Positions 1 to 8,043 of a stretch of DNA of 64,000 bases are shown one piece after another. Positions within the stretch are counted from its first letter, which is position 1; every line of letters begins with the position of its first letter. The DNA lies in assembly GCA_016720585.1 (NCBI GenBank), contig JADKKH010000001.1, positions 930,001 to 994,000 of the forward strand, written 5' to 3'. Position numbers and translations under genes: made by a program. The stretch is from Chitinophagaceae bacterium (GTDB taxonomy: Bacteria; Bacteroidota; Bacteroidia; Chitinophagales; Chitinophagaceae). Under the pieces are notes generated by a model that saw nothing but the letters and a program-made list of their open reading frames with translations, did not search any database and was not told the origin of the DNA.

Positions 1-1
1 T

Positions 2-1459
2 GCCGAGTATGATGACAAACTGATGGAAAAATTCTTTGAAGATCCTAATTCCATTACTGAAGAAGAAATGCATGAAGCCATACGGAAGGCAACTGTTGAC
101 CTGAGTATTGTACCCATGCTTTGCGGTTCTTCATTTAAAAATAAGGGCGTGCAAACTGCATTGGATGCGGTTTGTCGTTACCTCCCCAGCCCGGTGGATA
201 TTGCACCGGTTGAGGGTCTTAACCCAGATACAGGAGAGACCGAAATACGTAAGCCGGATGCAAAAGAACCGTTTGCAGCATTGGCTTTTAAGATCATGAC
301 CGATCCGTTTGTGGGGCGTCTGGCATTTTTCCGGGTTTATTCGGGTCATCTTAATGCCGGATCTTATGTATTAAATGTACGAAGCGGTAAGAAAGAACGT
401 ATCAGCCGTATCATGAAAATGTTTGCGAACAAACAAAACCCCATTGACTTTATCGAAGCGGGTGATATCGGGGCTGCCGTTGGTTTCAAAGAAATAAAAA
501 CCGGGGACACTTTATGCCATGAAGATTTTCCGATTACCCTGGAAAATATGTTCATCCCTGAACCGGTAATATCGGTTGCGGTAGAACCAAAGACCCAGGT
601 TGACGTTGATAAAATGGGGATGGCGATTGCCAAACTGGTAGAAGAAGATCCTACATTACGGGTAAGAACCGATGAGGAAACCGGCCAGACCATACTTTCC
701 GGAATGGGTGAATTGCATTTGGAAATTATTGTTGACCGGATGAAACGGGAATTCAAAGTTGAAGTAAACCAGGGTGCGCCACAAGTGGCCTACAAAGAGG
801 CATTCAATGCTACGATTGAGCACCGGGAGACATTAAAAAAACAAACCGGTGGTCGTGGTAAGTTTGCTGATATCGTTTTCTCTCTTGGCCCGGTTGATGC
901 TGAATGGAAAACTGAAAACCCTGATAAACATTATCAGTTTGTAAATGATCTATTCGGCGGTTCAATTCCCCGTGAGTTTGTACCGGCTATTCAGAAAGGT
1001 TTTGAGCAGTCAATGACGACAGGCGTGTTAGCCAGTTACCCGGTTGATAATATGAAAATTCGTGTATATGATGGAAGCTTCCATGCCGTTGACTCCGACT
1101 CTATGTCGTTTGAGTTGTGTGCCAAGCAGGGTTTCCGTGAGGCAGCAAGAAAAGCAAAACCCGTTTTGCTGGAGCCAATCATGAAAATAGAAGTAGTAAC
1201 TCCGGATCAGTATATGGGTGATGTAACCGGTGACCTCAACCGTCGCCGTGGTATGCTGGAAGGCATGGACAATCGTGCCGGTGCACAGGTTATCAAAGCA
1301 AAAGTACCGTTGAGTGAAATGTTTGGTTATGTAACCCAGCTTCGTTCTTTGTCTTCCGGCCGGGCTTCCAGTACCATGGAGTTTTCTCATTATTCTCCGG
1401 CGCCAAATAATATTGCTGAGGAAGTTATTGCAAAAGTGAAAGGTAAAGTCAATGCTTAA
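2..1459 (+). CDS. fusA: Elongation factor G, 5' end outside the window
   Basis: EF-G is the GTPase that drives tRNA-mRNA translocation on the ribosome. The frame is open from the left edge, in phase with base 2, so the beginning including the P-loop is missing; about 485 of roughly 700 residues are visible. They cover the end of the G domain, domain II (GDPFVGRLAFFRVYSG-like barrel is seen as DPFVGRLAFFRVYSG) and domains III to V, with GMGELHLEI and GGSIPREF. The first in-frame ATG at base 23 is internal, not the start. A strong hairpin terminator follows the stop codon, so fusA ends its transcript before rpsJ, although both belong to the conserved str-S10 neighbourhood. Confidence 0.97.
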   Translation, partial: AEYDDKLMEKFFEDPNSITEEEMHEAIRKATVDLSIVPMLCGSSFKNKGVQTALDAVCRYLPSPVDIAPVEGLNPDTGETEIRKPDAKEPFAALAFKIMTDPFVGRLAFFRVYSGHLNAGSYVLNVRSGKKERISRIMKMFANKQNPIDFIEAGDIGAAVGFKEIKTGDTLCHEDFPITLENMFIPEPVISVAVEPKTQVDVDKMGMAIAKLVEEDPTLRVRTDEETGQTILSGMGELHLEIIVDRMKREFKVEVNQGAPQVAYKEAFNATIEHRETLKKQTGGRGKFADIVFSLGPVDAEWKTENPDKHYQFVNDLFGGSIPREFVPAIQKGFEQSMTTGVLASYPVDNMKIRVYDGSFHAVDSDSMSFELCAKQGFREAARKAKPVLLEPIMKIEVVTPDQYMGDVTGDLNRRRGMLEGMDNRAGAQVIKAKVPLSEMFGYVTQLRSLSSGRASSTMEFSHYSPAPNNIAEEVIAKVKGKVNA

Positions 1460-1490
1460 CAGGTATTAACTTCATTATAGTTGATTCATA

Positions 1491-1523
1491 AATCCTGCTT
1501 GTAAATCAAGCAGGATTTTTTTA
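1491..1523 (+). terminator. Rho-independent terminator after fusA
   Basis: An 11-bp perfect stem (1491-1501 with 1507-1517), five-base loop TAAAT and a run of seven T. It lies 32 bases after the fusA stop codon. Bases 1524-1806 beyond it show no gene or clear site. Confidence 0.9.
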
Positions 1524-1806
1524 TGGGCTTATCCTTATAATAATTAATGCAAATCAAGTTTTTGAGATACAGCTGGCATTGGATTTGATAAATATAAAAT
1601 AGAAATTCAATCCGTTTTTAGGATTCTTTTGTTGGCCAGACGCCAATTTATGAAAAACACAATGTTCTAAGGGTTAAGGACTCAGCGATGGGTCCTTAAT
1701 TTTTTGCAGTAACTGGTTTCATAAAGCCTGAAAGTCAAACGGATAGGATAGTGGCCCTGAATTGAAAATGAGTTTTTCCACAGTATATAAAATTCTTTAT
1801 CAACTA

Positions 1807-1838
1807 TTTGGAAGGTATAGCTCTCAACCATACCTTTG
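1807..1838 (+). promoter_or_regulatory. Bacteroidota-type promoter of the rpsJ (S10) operon
   Basis: TTTG at 1807-1810, 20 bases, then TACCTTTG at 1831-1838, matching the Bacteroidota sigma-A pattern TTTG-N19/21-TAnnTTTG. Transcription would start near 1843, giving a 5' leader of about 26 bases before rpsJ. A small hairpin, CCCAA (1843-1847) with TTGGG (1855-1859), would form the very 5' end of that mRNA. The upstream terminator makes an own promoter necessary. Confidence 0.7.
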
Positions 1839-1868
1839 CACTCCCAAAAGAAAATTGGGTTTTCACAC

Positions 1869-2174
1869 ATGTCGCAGCGAATCAGAATCAAATTACAGTC
1901 TTACGATCACAACCTGGTAGATAAATCAGCTGAAAAGATCGTAAAAACAGTACGCAGTACCGGTGCTGTAGTTACAGGTCCAATTCCTTTACCTACCCGC
2001 CGTAAGATATTTACCGTATTGCGTTCACCTCACGTAAATAAGAAGAGTCGCGAACAGTTCCAGTTAGCTACGCACAAGCGTTTGCTGGATATTTACACGT
2101 CCTCCTCCAGAACGGTGGATGCATTAAGCAAATTGGATTTGCCCAGTGGAGTAGAAGTAGAAATTAAAGCATAA
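1869..2174 (+). CDS. rpsJ: 30S ribosomal protein S10
   Basis: S10 is a 30S head protein and, in many bacteria, the NusE transcription factor. The protein has 101 residues, the usual length, beginning MSQRIRIKLQSYDH and containing the family signature GPIPLPTRRKIFTVLRSPHV. An in-frame start 33 bases upstream would add an unconserved MHSQKKIGFSH stretch that overlaps the predicted mRNA start, so the ATG at 1869 is preferred. It is the first gene of the S10 cluster and is separated from rplC by an unusually long 301-base spacer. Confidence 0.97.
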   Translation: MSQRIRIKLQSYDHNLVDKSAEKIVKTVRSTGAVVTGPIPLPTRRKIFTVLRSPHVNKKSREQFQLATHKRLLDIYTSSSRTVDALSKLDLPSGVEVEIKA

Positions 2175-2475
2175 CCCTATTCCGCCGGTTGGCGGGTCTT
2201 AGGATAAGTTCTTATAATATAAATAATTTTTCATCTCTCAATCCCGCCCCTGGCAGGAGAAAAGAGCTCTGATAGTAATCTCTCAATGCTGTGTCTTTGA
2301 AGACAGGTTGGGGGTATATAAAACAAGCCATTCAGGGTTTGTTTACTGCCGGTACTTCCCCAAAAAGGAAAAGGTCGGTGGCAAACGGGGATTGACCCTT
2401 CGTTGCACACAGGGTGACCATGTCACTGGTAACGAAGGATGTCCCAATAACCTTGCTGGCATAAATTGAACAACC
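2175..2475 (+). promoter_or_regulatory. Long spacer with candidate structured mRNA leader of rplC
   Basis: No gene is visible in this rpsJ-rplC spacer. It starts with a palindrome CCGCCGGTTGGCGG (2182-2195, see repeats). Two foldable segments precede rplC: a helix of 2341-2350 with 2377-2386 (9 of 10 pairs, counting G-U), and a long nested hairpin in which 2397-2404 (CCTTCGTT) pairs with 2431-2438 (AACGAAGG), an inner GGTGAC/GTCACT stem sits at 2413-2427, and an outer ATTGAC/GTC..AAT extension reaches 2448, only 27 bases before the rplC start. No U-run follows, so it is not a simple terminator. A leader structure regulating rplC is inferred, not shown. Confidence 0.45.
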
Positions 2476-3092
2476 ATGAAAGGTATTATTGGGAAAAAAA
2501 TTGGGATGACCAGCATCTTCGATCCTTCGGGCAAACAAACCGCCTGTACGATTATTGAAGCAGGCCCCTGTGTTGTTACCCAGGTTAAAACAACCGAAAC
2601 AGACGGGTACAATGCCTTATCACTTTCTTTTGGCGATAAAAAGAAAAACACTCCACTAAATCTGAGATTAATCATTACGCAAAAGCTCAGACAGCTCCTA
2701 AGAAGATTACAAGAGAGTTTCGTAACTATTCCATTGAAAAAAATATTGGTGAAACTATTACGGTCGACATTTTCGCTGAAGGCGATGCTGTTGAAGTAGT
2801 AGGTACTACAAAAGGTAAAGGGTTCCAGGGTGTTGTAAAACGTCATGGGTTCCATGGTGTGGGTCAGCAATCTCACGGTCAGCATGATCGCCAGAGAGCG
2901 CCGGGTTCATTAGGTAACTCATCAGATGCTGCCCGTGTAATGAAAGGTATGAAAATGGGAGGTCGTATGGGTAGTGACCGGGTAAAACTGAAAGGTCTTA
3001 CCGTGATAAAAATATTTGCCGAGAAGAATTATATTCTTGTTAGTGGTTCTGTGCCGGGTTTTAACGGTTCAATTGTTTATATCCAGAAATAA
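2476..3092 (+). CDS. rplC: 50S ribosomal protein L3, one-base frameshift
   Basis: L3 is an early-assembly 23S rRNA-binding protein near the peptidyl transferase centre. The first frame (2476 to about 2643) gives MKGIIGKKIGMTSIF to SFGDKK; the rest is read one frame back, from about 2643 to 3092, including KGKGFQGVVKRHGF and GQQSHGQHDRQRAPGS. Restoring one A in the A-run at 2638-2642 (or 2644-2648) yields a continuous 205-residue protein of normal length with the join KKEKH. Both parts are well conserved, so the gene is real. A sequencing or assembly indel is the simplest cause; a recent mutation or -1 ribosomal frameshifting at the A-rich site cannot be excluded from sequence alone. Confidence 0.93.
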
Positions 3093-3133
3093 CGGACAAC
3101 GGAATTTTGTTCCGCTGTAAAAAAGTGTCAATA

Positions 3134-3769
3134 ATGAAAGTTGAAGTTTTAAATACAAAAGGAAAAGCAACAGGCAGATCGGTTGAGCTTCCCGAAGAAA
3201 TTTTCGGAACGGAGCCCAACAATCATGTTATTTACCTCGCGGTAAAACAATACCTCGCTGCGCAACGCCAGGGTACACATAAAGTTAAAACCCGTGCGGA
3301 AGTACAGGGTGCAAGCCGTAAGCTGCACAAACAAAAAGGTACCGGTGGAAGCCGTAAGGGTAATATCCGTAACCCCTTATATAAAGGGGGTGGTACCATT
3401 TTTGGGCCAAAGCCGCACCTGTATGATTTTAAATTAAACCGTAAAGTAAAAGACCTGGCAAAGATTTCTGCCCTTTCCTACAAAGCAAAAGAGCATGCCA
3501 TTTTCATTGTAGAGGATATCACCATGGATTCACCAAAAACCAAAACTTTTGTTGACATCCTGGGCAATCTGAATGTAGCAGATAAAAAAGCGATGTACAT
3601 TATGCCGGAGAACAATACCAATGTTGAACTTTCTATCCGTAATGTGCCTTCGGTATTAGGTATGTTGCTGAGCGACATTAACACATACGATATTGTAAAT
3701 TCAGAAGTGTTGATTTTGACGGAGAGTGCTGCAAAGATTTTTTCGGAGGAAGAAAAAGCGGAAGCTTAA
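3134..3769 (+). CDS. rplD: 50S ribosomal protein L4
   Basis: L4 binds 23S rRNA and its long loop lines the exit tunnel; in some bacteria it also regulates the S10 operon. The protein has 211 residues. The loop signature is clear: RAEVQGASRKLHKQKGTG followed by a Gly-rich GGGTIFGPKPH stretch. The ATG at 3134 is preferred over one 27 bases upstream because the extra residues (MFRCKKVSI) are unlike L4. A short hairpin (CGGAA/TTCCG, about 3099-3114) lies just upstream. Confidence 0.96.
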   Translation: MKVEVLNTKGKATGRSVELPEEIFGTEPNNHVIYLAVKQYLAAQRQGTHKVKTRAEVQGASRKLHKQKGTGGSRKGNIRNPLYKGGGTIFGPKPHLYDFKLNRKVKDLAKISALSYKAKEHAIFIVEDITMDSPKTKTFVDILGNLNVADKKAMYIMPENNTNVELSIRNVPSVLGMLLSDINTYDIVNSEVLILTESAAKIFSEEEKAEA

Positions 3770-3796
3770 TTTATAAAATATTCAAACGAGTAAGCG

Positions 3797-4096
3797 ATGA
3801 AATTTTCTGAAATATTAATAAAGCCGATTTTAACTGAGAAGGCAAACGCCCAGCAGGAAAAACTGCGTCGCTATGCTTTCAAAGTAGCCCGGAAGGCAAA
3901 TAAACTCGAGATAAAAAAAGCTGTTGAAAGCTTTTACGGTGTTACGGTTACCAATGTGAATACATCGGTATCTCCGGGTAAAAATAAAAGCCGCTTTACA
4001 AAAGCTGGTGTGATCTCTGGCCGCAAGCCGAGTTACAAAAAAGCTTATGTAACTGTCGCTGAGGGTGAAAACATTGATTTGTATTCAACTATTTAA
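3797..4096 (+). CDS. rplW: 50S ribosomal protein L23
   Basis: L23 sits at the tunnel exit and docks trigger factor and SRP. It has 99 residues and starts MKFSEILIKPILTEKANAQQ, with the typical TEKA motif and the C-terminal GRKPSYKKAYVTV segment. It lies 27 bases after rplD. Confidence 0.96.
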   Translation: MKFSEILIKPILTEKANAQQEKLRRYAFKVARKANKLEIKKAVESFYGVTVTNVNTSVSPGKNKSRFTKAGVISGRKPSYKKAYVTVAEGENIDLYSTI

Positions 4097-4155
4097 ACCC
4101 GTAATCAGGAATGGCTTCAACAGCCGCTAATGTTGATCAAAAAAGAAATTGAAAA

Positions 4156-4992
4156 ATGGCACTAAGAAAATTTAAACCAGTTACAGCAGGAACCCGTTGG
4201 AGAATCGGTAATGCATATGCTGAAGTAACTACCAACATTCCTGAAAAAAGTCTCCTGGAGGCTAAGCCCAGAACCGGTGGTCGTACCTCTTCGGGTCGTA
4301 TGTCCATGCGTTACATCGGTGGCGGTCATAAGAAAAAATACCGGATCATTGATTTTAAAAGAAATAAAGCAGGTGTTGCCACGGTAGAATCCATTCAGTA
4401 TGATCCCAACCGTACTGCGTTCATCGCATTGGTGAATTATGCGGATGGTGAAAAACGTTATATTCTGGCTCCCCAGGGTTTACAGGTTGGAAGCAAAGTG
4501 GAAAGTGGTCCTGATGTGGCTCCCGAAGTTGGGAATGCTTTACCGATGAAGCATATGCCCTTGGGTACCAATGTGCACAATATTGAAATGCAGCCAGGAC
4601 AGGGTGGCAAATTAGCCCGCAGTGCCGGTTCTTCTGCACAGTTGACCAACAAGGAAGAAAAATATGCCATATTAAAAATGCCTTCAGGCGAGTTAAGAAA
4701 AGTGCTGATCAATTGTTGCGCCACCGTAGGTGTTGTAAGCAATAGTGACCACTTCCTGCAAAGTATGGGTAAGGCCGGACGTACCCGTTGGAAAGGCACC
4801 AGACCCAGAACCCGCGGTGTAGCGATGAACCCGGTAGATCACCCGATGGGTGGTGGAGAAGGAAAAGCATCCGGTGGTCAGCCCCGTAGCCGTAACGGAC
4901 AGTATTCAAGAGGTCTGAAGACGAGAATCAAAGGAAAAGGAAGCGATAAAATGATTATTCAGCGTAAGAACGGAAGCAAGATTTCCAAGTAA
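4156..4992 (+). CDS. rplB: 50S ribosomal protein L2
   Basis: L2 is required for subunit association and peptidyl transferase assembly. The protein has 278 residues, near the usual 273-276. It shows the RNA-binding core and the C-terminal signature MNPVDHPMGGGEGK with the conserved histidine (about residues 222-236). It starts MALRKFKPVTAGTRWR. Confidence 0.97.
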   Translation: MALRKFKPVTAGTRWRIGNAYAEVTTNIPEKSLLEAKPRTGGRTSSGRMSMRYIGGGHKKKYRIIDFKRNKAGVATVESIQYDPNRTAFIALVNYADGEKRYILAPQGLQVGSKVESGPDVAPEVGNALPMKHMPLGTNVHNIEMQPGQGGKLARSAGSSAQLTNKEEKYAILKMPSGELRKVLINCCATVGVVSNSDHFLQSMGKAGRTRWKGTRPRTRGVAMNPVDHPMGGGEGKASGGQPRSRNGQYSRGLKTRIKGKGSDKMIIQRKNGSKISK

Positions 4993-5024
4993 ACAAACTA
5001 ATTAATAATTCAACGTCATAAAAC

Positions 5025-5300
5025 ATGGGTCGTTCGATAAAAAAAGGTCCGTATGTAGCCGCTCATCTTGAAAAAAAGGTGTTAGCTATCAACGAAGGCA
5101 AAAATAAAAAGAGTGTTATCAAAACCTGGAGCCGCCGTTCTACGATTACTCCTGATTTTGTTGGGCACACATTTGCAGTACACAATGGCAACAAGTTTAT
5201 TCCGGTGTATATAACCGAATTCATGGTAGGACATAAGTTGGGTGAATTTGCACCCACCCGCCAGTTCAAAGGACACTCAAGTAAGAAAGTAGAAGCTTAA
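5025..5300 (+). CDS. rpsS: 30S ribosomal protein S19
   Basis: S19 contacts tRNA and the A-site finger in the 30S head. It has 91 residues with MGRSIKKGPYVAAHL at the start, the RRSTITPDFVG segment and the C-terminal GHKLGEFAPTRQFKGH signature. Confidence 0.97.
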   Translation: MGRSIKKGPYVAAHLEKKVLAINEGKNKKSVIKTWSRRSTITPDFVGHTFAVHNGNKFIPVYITEFMVGHKLGEFAPTRQFKGHSSKKVEA

Positions 5301-5318
5301 TAAAGAAATTGAATAAAA

Positions 5319-5666
5319 ATGGAAGCAGTAGCTAAACTGAGAAATTATCCGACATCGCCGCGTAAAATGCGTTTACTGGCTGACCTCATTCGGGGTCAGA
5401 AAGTTGAAAAAGTATTGGCTGAATTGGAACATAATTCCAAACATCCGGCCGTGCCTCTCCGTAAACTGGTGTTGAGTGCTATCAGTAACTGGAAACAGAA
5501 AAATGAAGGGGCTGATGAAAGCCTGTTAGTGATAAAAACCATTTTTGTAGATGGTGCCCGGACCTTGAAACGTATGCGCCCGGCTCCGCAGGGACGTGGT
5601 TACAAGATCCGCAAACGCAGCAACCACGTAACTGTGATTGTTGATATAAAAGAAAATAAAAATTAA
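5319..5666 (+). CDS. rplV: 50S ribosomal protein L22
   Basis: L22 lines the exit tunnel with an extended hairpin and binds several 23S domains. It has 115 residues. The N-terminal LRNYPTSPRKMRLLADLIRG and the loop motif KRMRPAPQGRGYKIRKR are typical. It begins 18 bases after rpsS. Confidence 0.96.
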   Translation: MEAVAKLRNYPTSPRKMRLLADLIRGQKVEKVLAELEHNSKHPAVPLRKLVLSAISNWKQKNEGADESLLVIKTIFVDGARTLKRMRPAPQGRGYKIRKRSNHVTVIVDIKENKN

Positions 5667-5687
5667 ACGAATTAATAAACCAATAAC

Positions 5688-6485
5688 ATGGGTCAAAAAG
5701 CAAATCCGATTGGTAACAGATTAGGCATCATCCGTGGATGGGAATCTAACTGGTATGGCAGCAAAAAAGATTACGCCGGCAAACTGATTGAGGATCACAA
5801 GATCAGGACGTATCTGAATGCCCGTATCAACAAGGGAGGTATCTCAAAAATTGTTATTGAGAGAACCCTGGGCAAGCTGATCATAACGATTCATACATCC
5901 AAGCCTGGTATCATTATCGGTAAAGGTGGCGGGGAAGTGGATCGTATCAAAGAGGAATTGAAAAAACTCACCGGTAAGGACGATGTTCAGATCAACATCC
6001 TGGAGATCCGCCGCCCGGAACTGGATGCGATGATTGTTGGGGATACCATTGCCCGCCAGATTGAAAACCGGATCAATTTTAAAAGAGCCACAAAAATGGC
6101 CATCGCTTCTGCGCTTCGTATGGGTGCTGAAGGAATCAAAATAAAATTGAGCGGTCGTTTGGCTGGTGCTGAAATTGCCCGTAGCGAAGAATTCAAACAA
6201 GGCCGTGTTCCGCTGCATACCTTTCGGATGGATATTGATTATGCAAATGTATTTGCACAAACAGTTTACGGAAAGATTGGTATAAAAGTATGGGTTTGTA
6301 AAGGTGAGGTATTAGCAAAAAGAGACCTGAATCCAAACTTTATTGCGGGTGGTAAAAATGAGGCCGGTGGAGAAAGAAGAGAAAGGAGAGAGGATCATCG
6401 TGGAGGCGACCGTCGTGACGACAGAAGAGGCGGTGGTGGTGGTGGAGACCGGAGAGGTGGTGGCGGAGGTGGAAGAAGAAACTAA
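5688..6485 (+). CDS. rpsC: 30S ribosomal protein S3 with Arg/Gly-rich C-terminal tail
   Basis: S3 forms part of the mRNA entry site and helicase activity of the 30S head. Residues 1 to about 218 are a normal S3 with MGQKANPIGNRLG, the KH-domain GIIIGKGGGEV loop and the C-terminal RGRVPLHT-type region (here QGRVPLHTFRMDIDYA). Residues about 225-265 form an extra tail of Glu/Arg/Asp and long Gly runs (DRRGGGG type), encoded by GGTGGTGGT-like repeats at 6428-6476. RG-rich extensions are an add-on to the family fold and may contact RNA; that is inference. Confidence 0.96.
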   Translation: MGQKANPIGNRLGIIRGWESNWYGSKKDYAGKLIEDHKIRTYLNARINKGGISKIVIERTLGKLIITIHTSKPGIIIGKGGGEVDRIKEELKKLTGKDDVQINILEIRRPELDAMIVGDTIARQIENRINFKRATKMAIASALRMGAEGIKIKLSGRLAGAEIARSEEFKQGRVPLHTFRMDIDYANVFAQTVYGKIGIKVWVCKGEVLAKRDLNPNFIAGGKNEAGGERRERREDHRGGDRRDDRRGGGGGGDRRGGGGGGRRN

Positions 6486-6591
6486 AGAAAAGTTACGAGT
6501 TACGTCCGCCGGTTGGCGGAACGAGCCGTATCATTAAAATAAAGAGTTTAATTGCTATAGCTCGCAGCTAATAGCTCAAAGCTTAAAAAAA
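6486..6591. repeat. rpsC-rplP spacer: heptamer arrays around a palindrome
   Basis: This spacer contains AGTTACG twice in tandem (6491-6504), the palindrome TCCGCCGGTTGGCGGA (6505-6520) and then four 7-base units AGCTCGC, AGCTAAT, AGCTCAA, AGCTTAA (6559-6586) ending just before the rplP start. It closely resembles the spacer at 7517-7633, so the two are copies of one element. Confidence 0.8.
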
Positions 6592-7014
6592 ATGTTACAA
6601 CCGAAAAGATCGAAGCACAGGAAGATGCAGAAAGGCCGCATGAAAGGCGAAGCTAAAAGAGGGACGACCATTGCTTTTGGTACGTATGCTTTGAAAGCAT
6701 TGGATCAGCATTGGATTACCGACCGCCAGATTGAAGCAGCACGCCAGGCGCTTACCCGTGAAATGAAAAGGGAAGGAAATGTGTGGATCCGCATTTTCCC
6801 TGATAAACCCATTACCCGCAAACCGGCGGAAGTGAGAATGGGTAAAGGTAAAGGTAACCTGGAGTTCTGGGCTGCTGTGGTAAGACCAGGCCGCATCTTA
6901 TTTGAAGTGGATGGCGTTGATGAAAAAATTGCCCGCGCCTCTTTAGCACTGGCTGCCGGTAAATTACCTATTAAAACAAAATTTATTGTACGCCGTGATT
7001 TAGTCACAGCGTAG
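6592..7014 (+). CDS. rplP: 50S ribosomal protein L16
   Basis: L16 organises the A-site region of the 50S subunit. It has 140 residues, usual length, with MLQPKRSKHRKMQKGRMKG, IRIFPDKPITRKPAEVRMGKG split across the middle, and GRILFEVDGV. The start ATG lies directly downstream of the heptamer spacer. Confidence 0.97.
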   Translation: MLQPKRSKHRKMQKGRMKGEAKRGTTIAFGTYALKALDQHWITDRQIEAARQALTREMKREGNVWIRIFPDKPITRKPAEVRMGKGKGNLEFWAAVVRPGRILFEVDGVDEKIARASLALAAGKLPIKTKFIVRRDLVTA

Positions 7015-7035
7015 GAATTAATAAATCGAATAGCG

Positions 7036-7245
7036 ATGTCAAAGAAAGCAGATTTTGTAAAAAGTATCCATGGGATGAATGAGCAGGACTTAACGGCCCG
7101 CCTGGAAGAAGATAAGCAGCGATTAAAAAAACTGGAGTTTGCTCATACCATTTCTCCATTGGAGAATCCGATGACCATCCGGGGTTTGCGCAGAGATATT
7201 GCCCGGTTGATAACTGAATTAAAGTTGAAGCAAGACCAAGCATAA
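7036..7245 (+). CDS. rpmC: 50S ribosomal protein L29
   Basis: L29 is a small helical protein beside the tunnel exit. It has 69 residues and contains the family core LKKLEFAHTISPLENP followed by IRGLRRDIARLITEL. Compact spacing on both sides (21 and 13 bases) indicates cotranscription. Confidence 0.95.
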   Translation: MSKKADFVKSIHGMNEQDLTARLEEDKQRLKKLEFAHTISPLENPMTIRGLRRDIARLITELKLKQDQA

Positions 7246-7258
7246 TAAAGTTAATACA

Positions 7259-7516
7259 ATGGAAGAAAGAAATTTAAGAAAGACAAGAACGGGTGTTGTA
7301 ACCAGCAACAAAATGGCCAAGACCATCACCGTGGCTATTGAAAGAAAGGTGAAACACCCTATCTATGGTAAGTTCGTTAAGAAAACAACCAAGCTTCATG
7401 CACATGATGATAAGAATGAATGCAGCATCGGAGACCTGGTAAAAATTATGGAAACCCGCCCGCTTAGCAAAACAAAACGCTGGAGGCTGGTGGAAGTGGT
7501 GGAGAAAGTGAAGTAA
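7259..7516 (+). CDS. rpsQ: 30S ribosomal protein S17
   Basis: S17 is an OB-fold primary 16S rRNA-binding protein. It has 85 residues with RKTRTGVVTSNKMAKTITVA at the start and the signature GDLVKIMETRPLSKTKRWRL near the end. Confidence 0.96.
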   Translation: MEERNLRKTRTGVVTSNKMAKTITVAIERKVKHPIYGKFVKKTTKLHAHDDKNECSIGDLVKIMETRPLSKTKRWRLVEVVEKVK

Positions 7517-7633
7517 TTAGAAAAGCTACAAGACCTGTCCGCCGGTTGGCGGAACGAGTCGTAGAAAGTTTAATAGATTGTAATAATTGCTAAAAGCTCG
7601 CAACTCGCAGCTAATAGCACAAAGCTTAGAAAA
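7517..7633. repeat. rpsQ-rplN spacer: second copy of the palindrome/heptamer element
   Basis: The palindrome TCCGCCGGTTGGCGGA (7538-7553) is followed by AACGAG as in the first copy, and five exact 7-base units AGCTCGC, AACTCGC, AGCTAAT, AGCACAA, AGCTTAG (7595-7629) end four bases before the rplN ATG. Order and sequence match the spacer at 6486-6591. A third, shorter copy of the palindrome alone is at 2181-2196. Confidence 0.8.
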
Positions 7634-8002
7634 ATGATTCAGCAAGAAAGCCGGTTAAATGTTGCGGACAACAGTGGTGCCAAAGAGGTGCTTTGTATCC
7701 GTGTACTCGGCAACAGCGGTCAGCGTTATGCCCGGATTGGGGATACAATTGTTGTTACGGTAAAGGATGCCATACCGGCGGGAGGTATCAAGAAAGGAAC
7801 GGTGGCCAAAGCGGTAATCGTTCGTACGACTAATAAGTTGCGTCGTAAAGACGGATCCTATATTCGGTTTGATGATAATGCGGTAGTGATATTAAACCAG
7901 TCAGATGAACCGAGGGGTACCCGTATTTTCGGACCAGTCGCCAGAGAGCTCCGGGATAAAGGATATATGAAAATCATTTCATTGGCGCCAGAAGTTTTAT
8001 AA
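7634..8002 (+). CDS. rplN: 50S ribosomal protein L14
   Basis: L14 forms intersubunit bridges with 16S rRNA. It has 122 residues, the standard length, beginning MIQQESRLNVADNSGAKE and with the signature IRFDDNAVVILN and the C-terminal GTRIFGPVARELR. Confidence 0.97.
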   Translation: MIQQESRLNVADNSGAKEVLCIRVLGNSGQRYARIGDTIVVTVKDAIPAGGIKKGTVAKAVIVRTTNKLRRKDGSYIRFDDNAVVILNQSDEPRGTRIFGPVARELRDKGYMKIISLAPEVL

Positions 8003-8043
8003 TATTTGAGTAAAAGGGTTCAAACCCATTAATGACAGATAAC

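Noticed and set aside
2391..2448. tRNA or tRNA-like element in the rplC leader
   Set aside because: No T-loop GTTCGA signature, no cloverleaf spacing and no CCA end. No tRNA or rRNA gene was recognised anywhere in the window.
2638..2649. Programmed -1 frameshift in rplC
   Set aside because: Kept only as a remote option: no family precedent for L3, the heptamer is incomplete, and mrp shows the same kind of homopolymer break.
2343..2885. 180-codon open frame on the minus strand over the rplC leader and gene
   Set aside because: It overlaps the conserved L3 coding sequence and its leader; the translation has no domain-like pattern and no upstream promoter.
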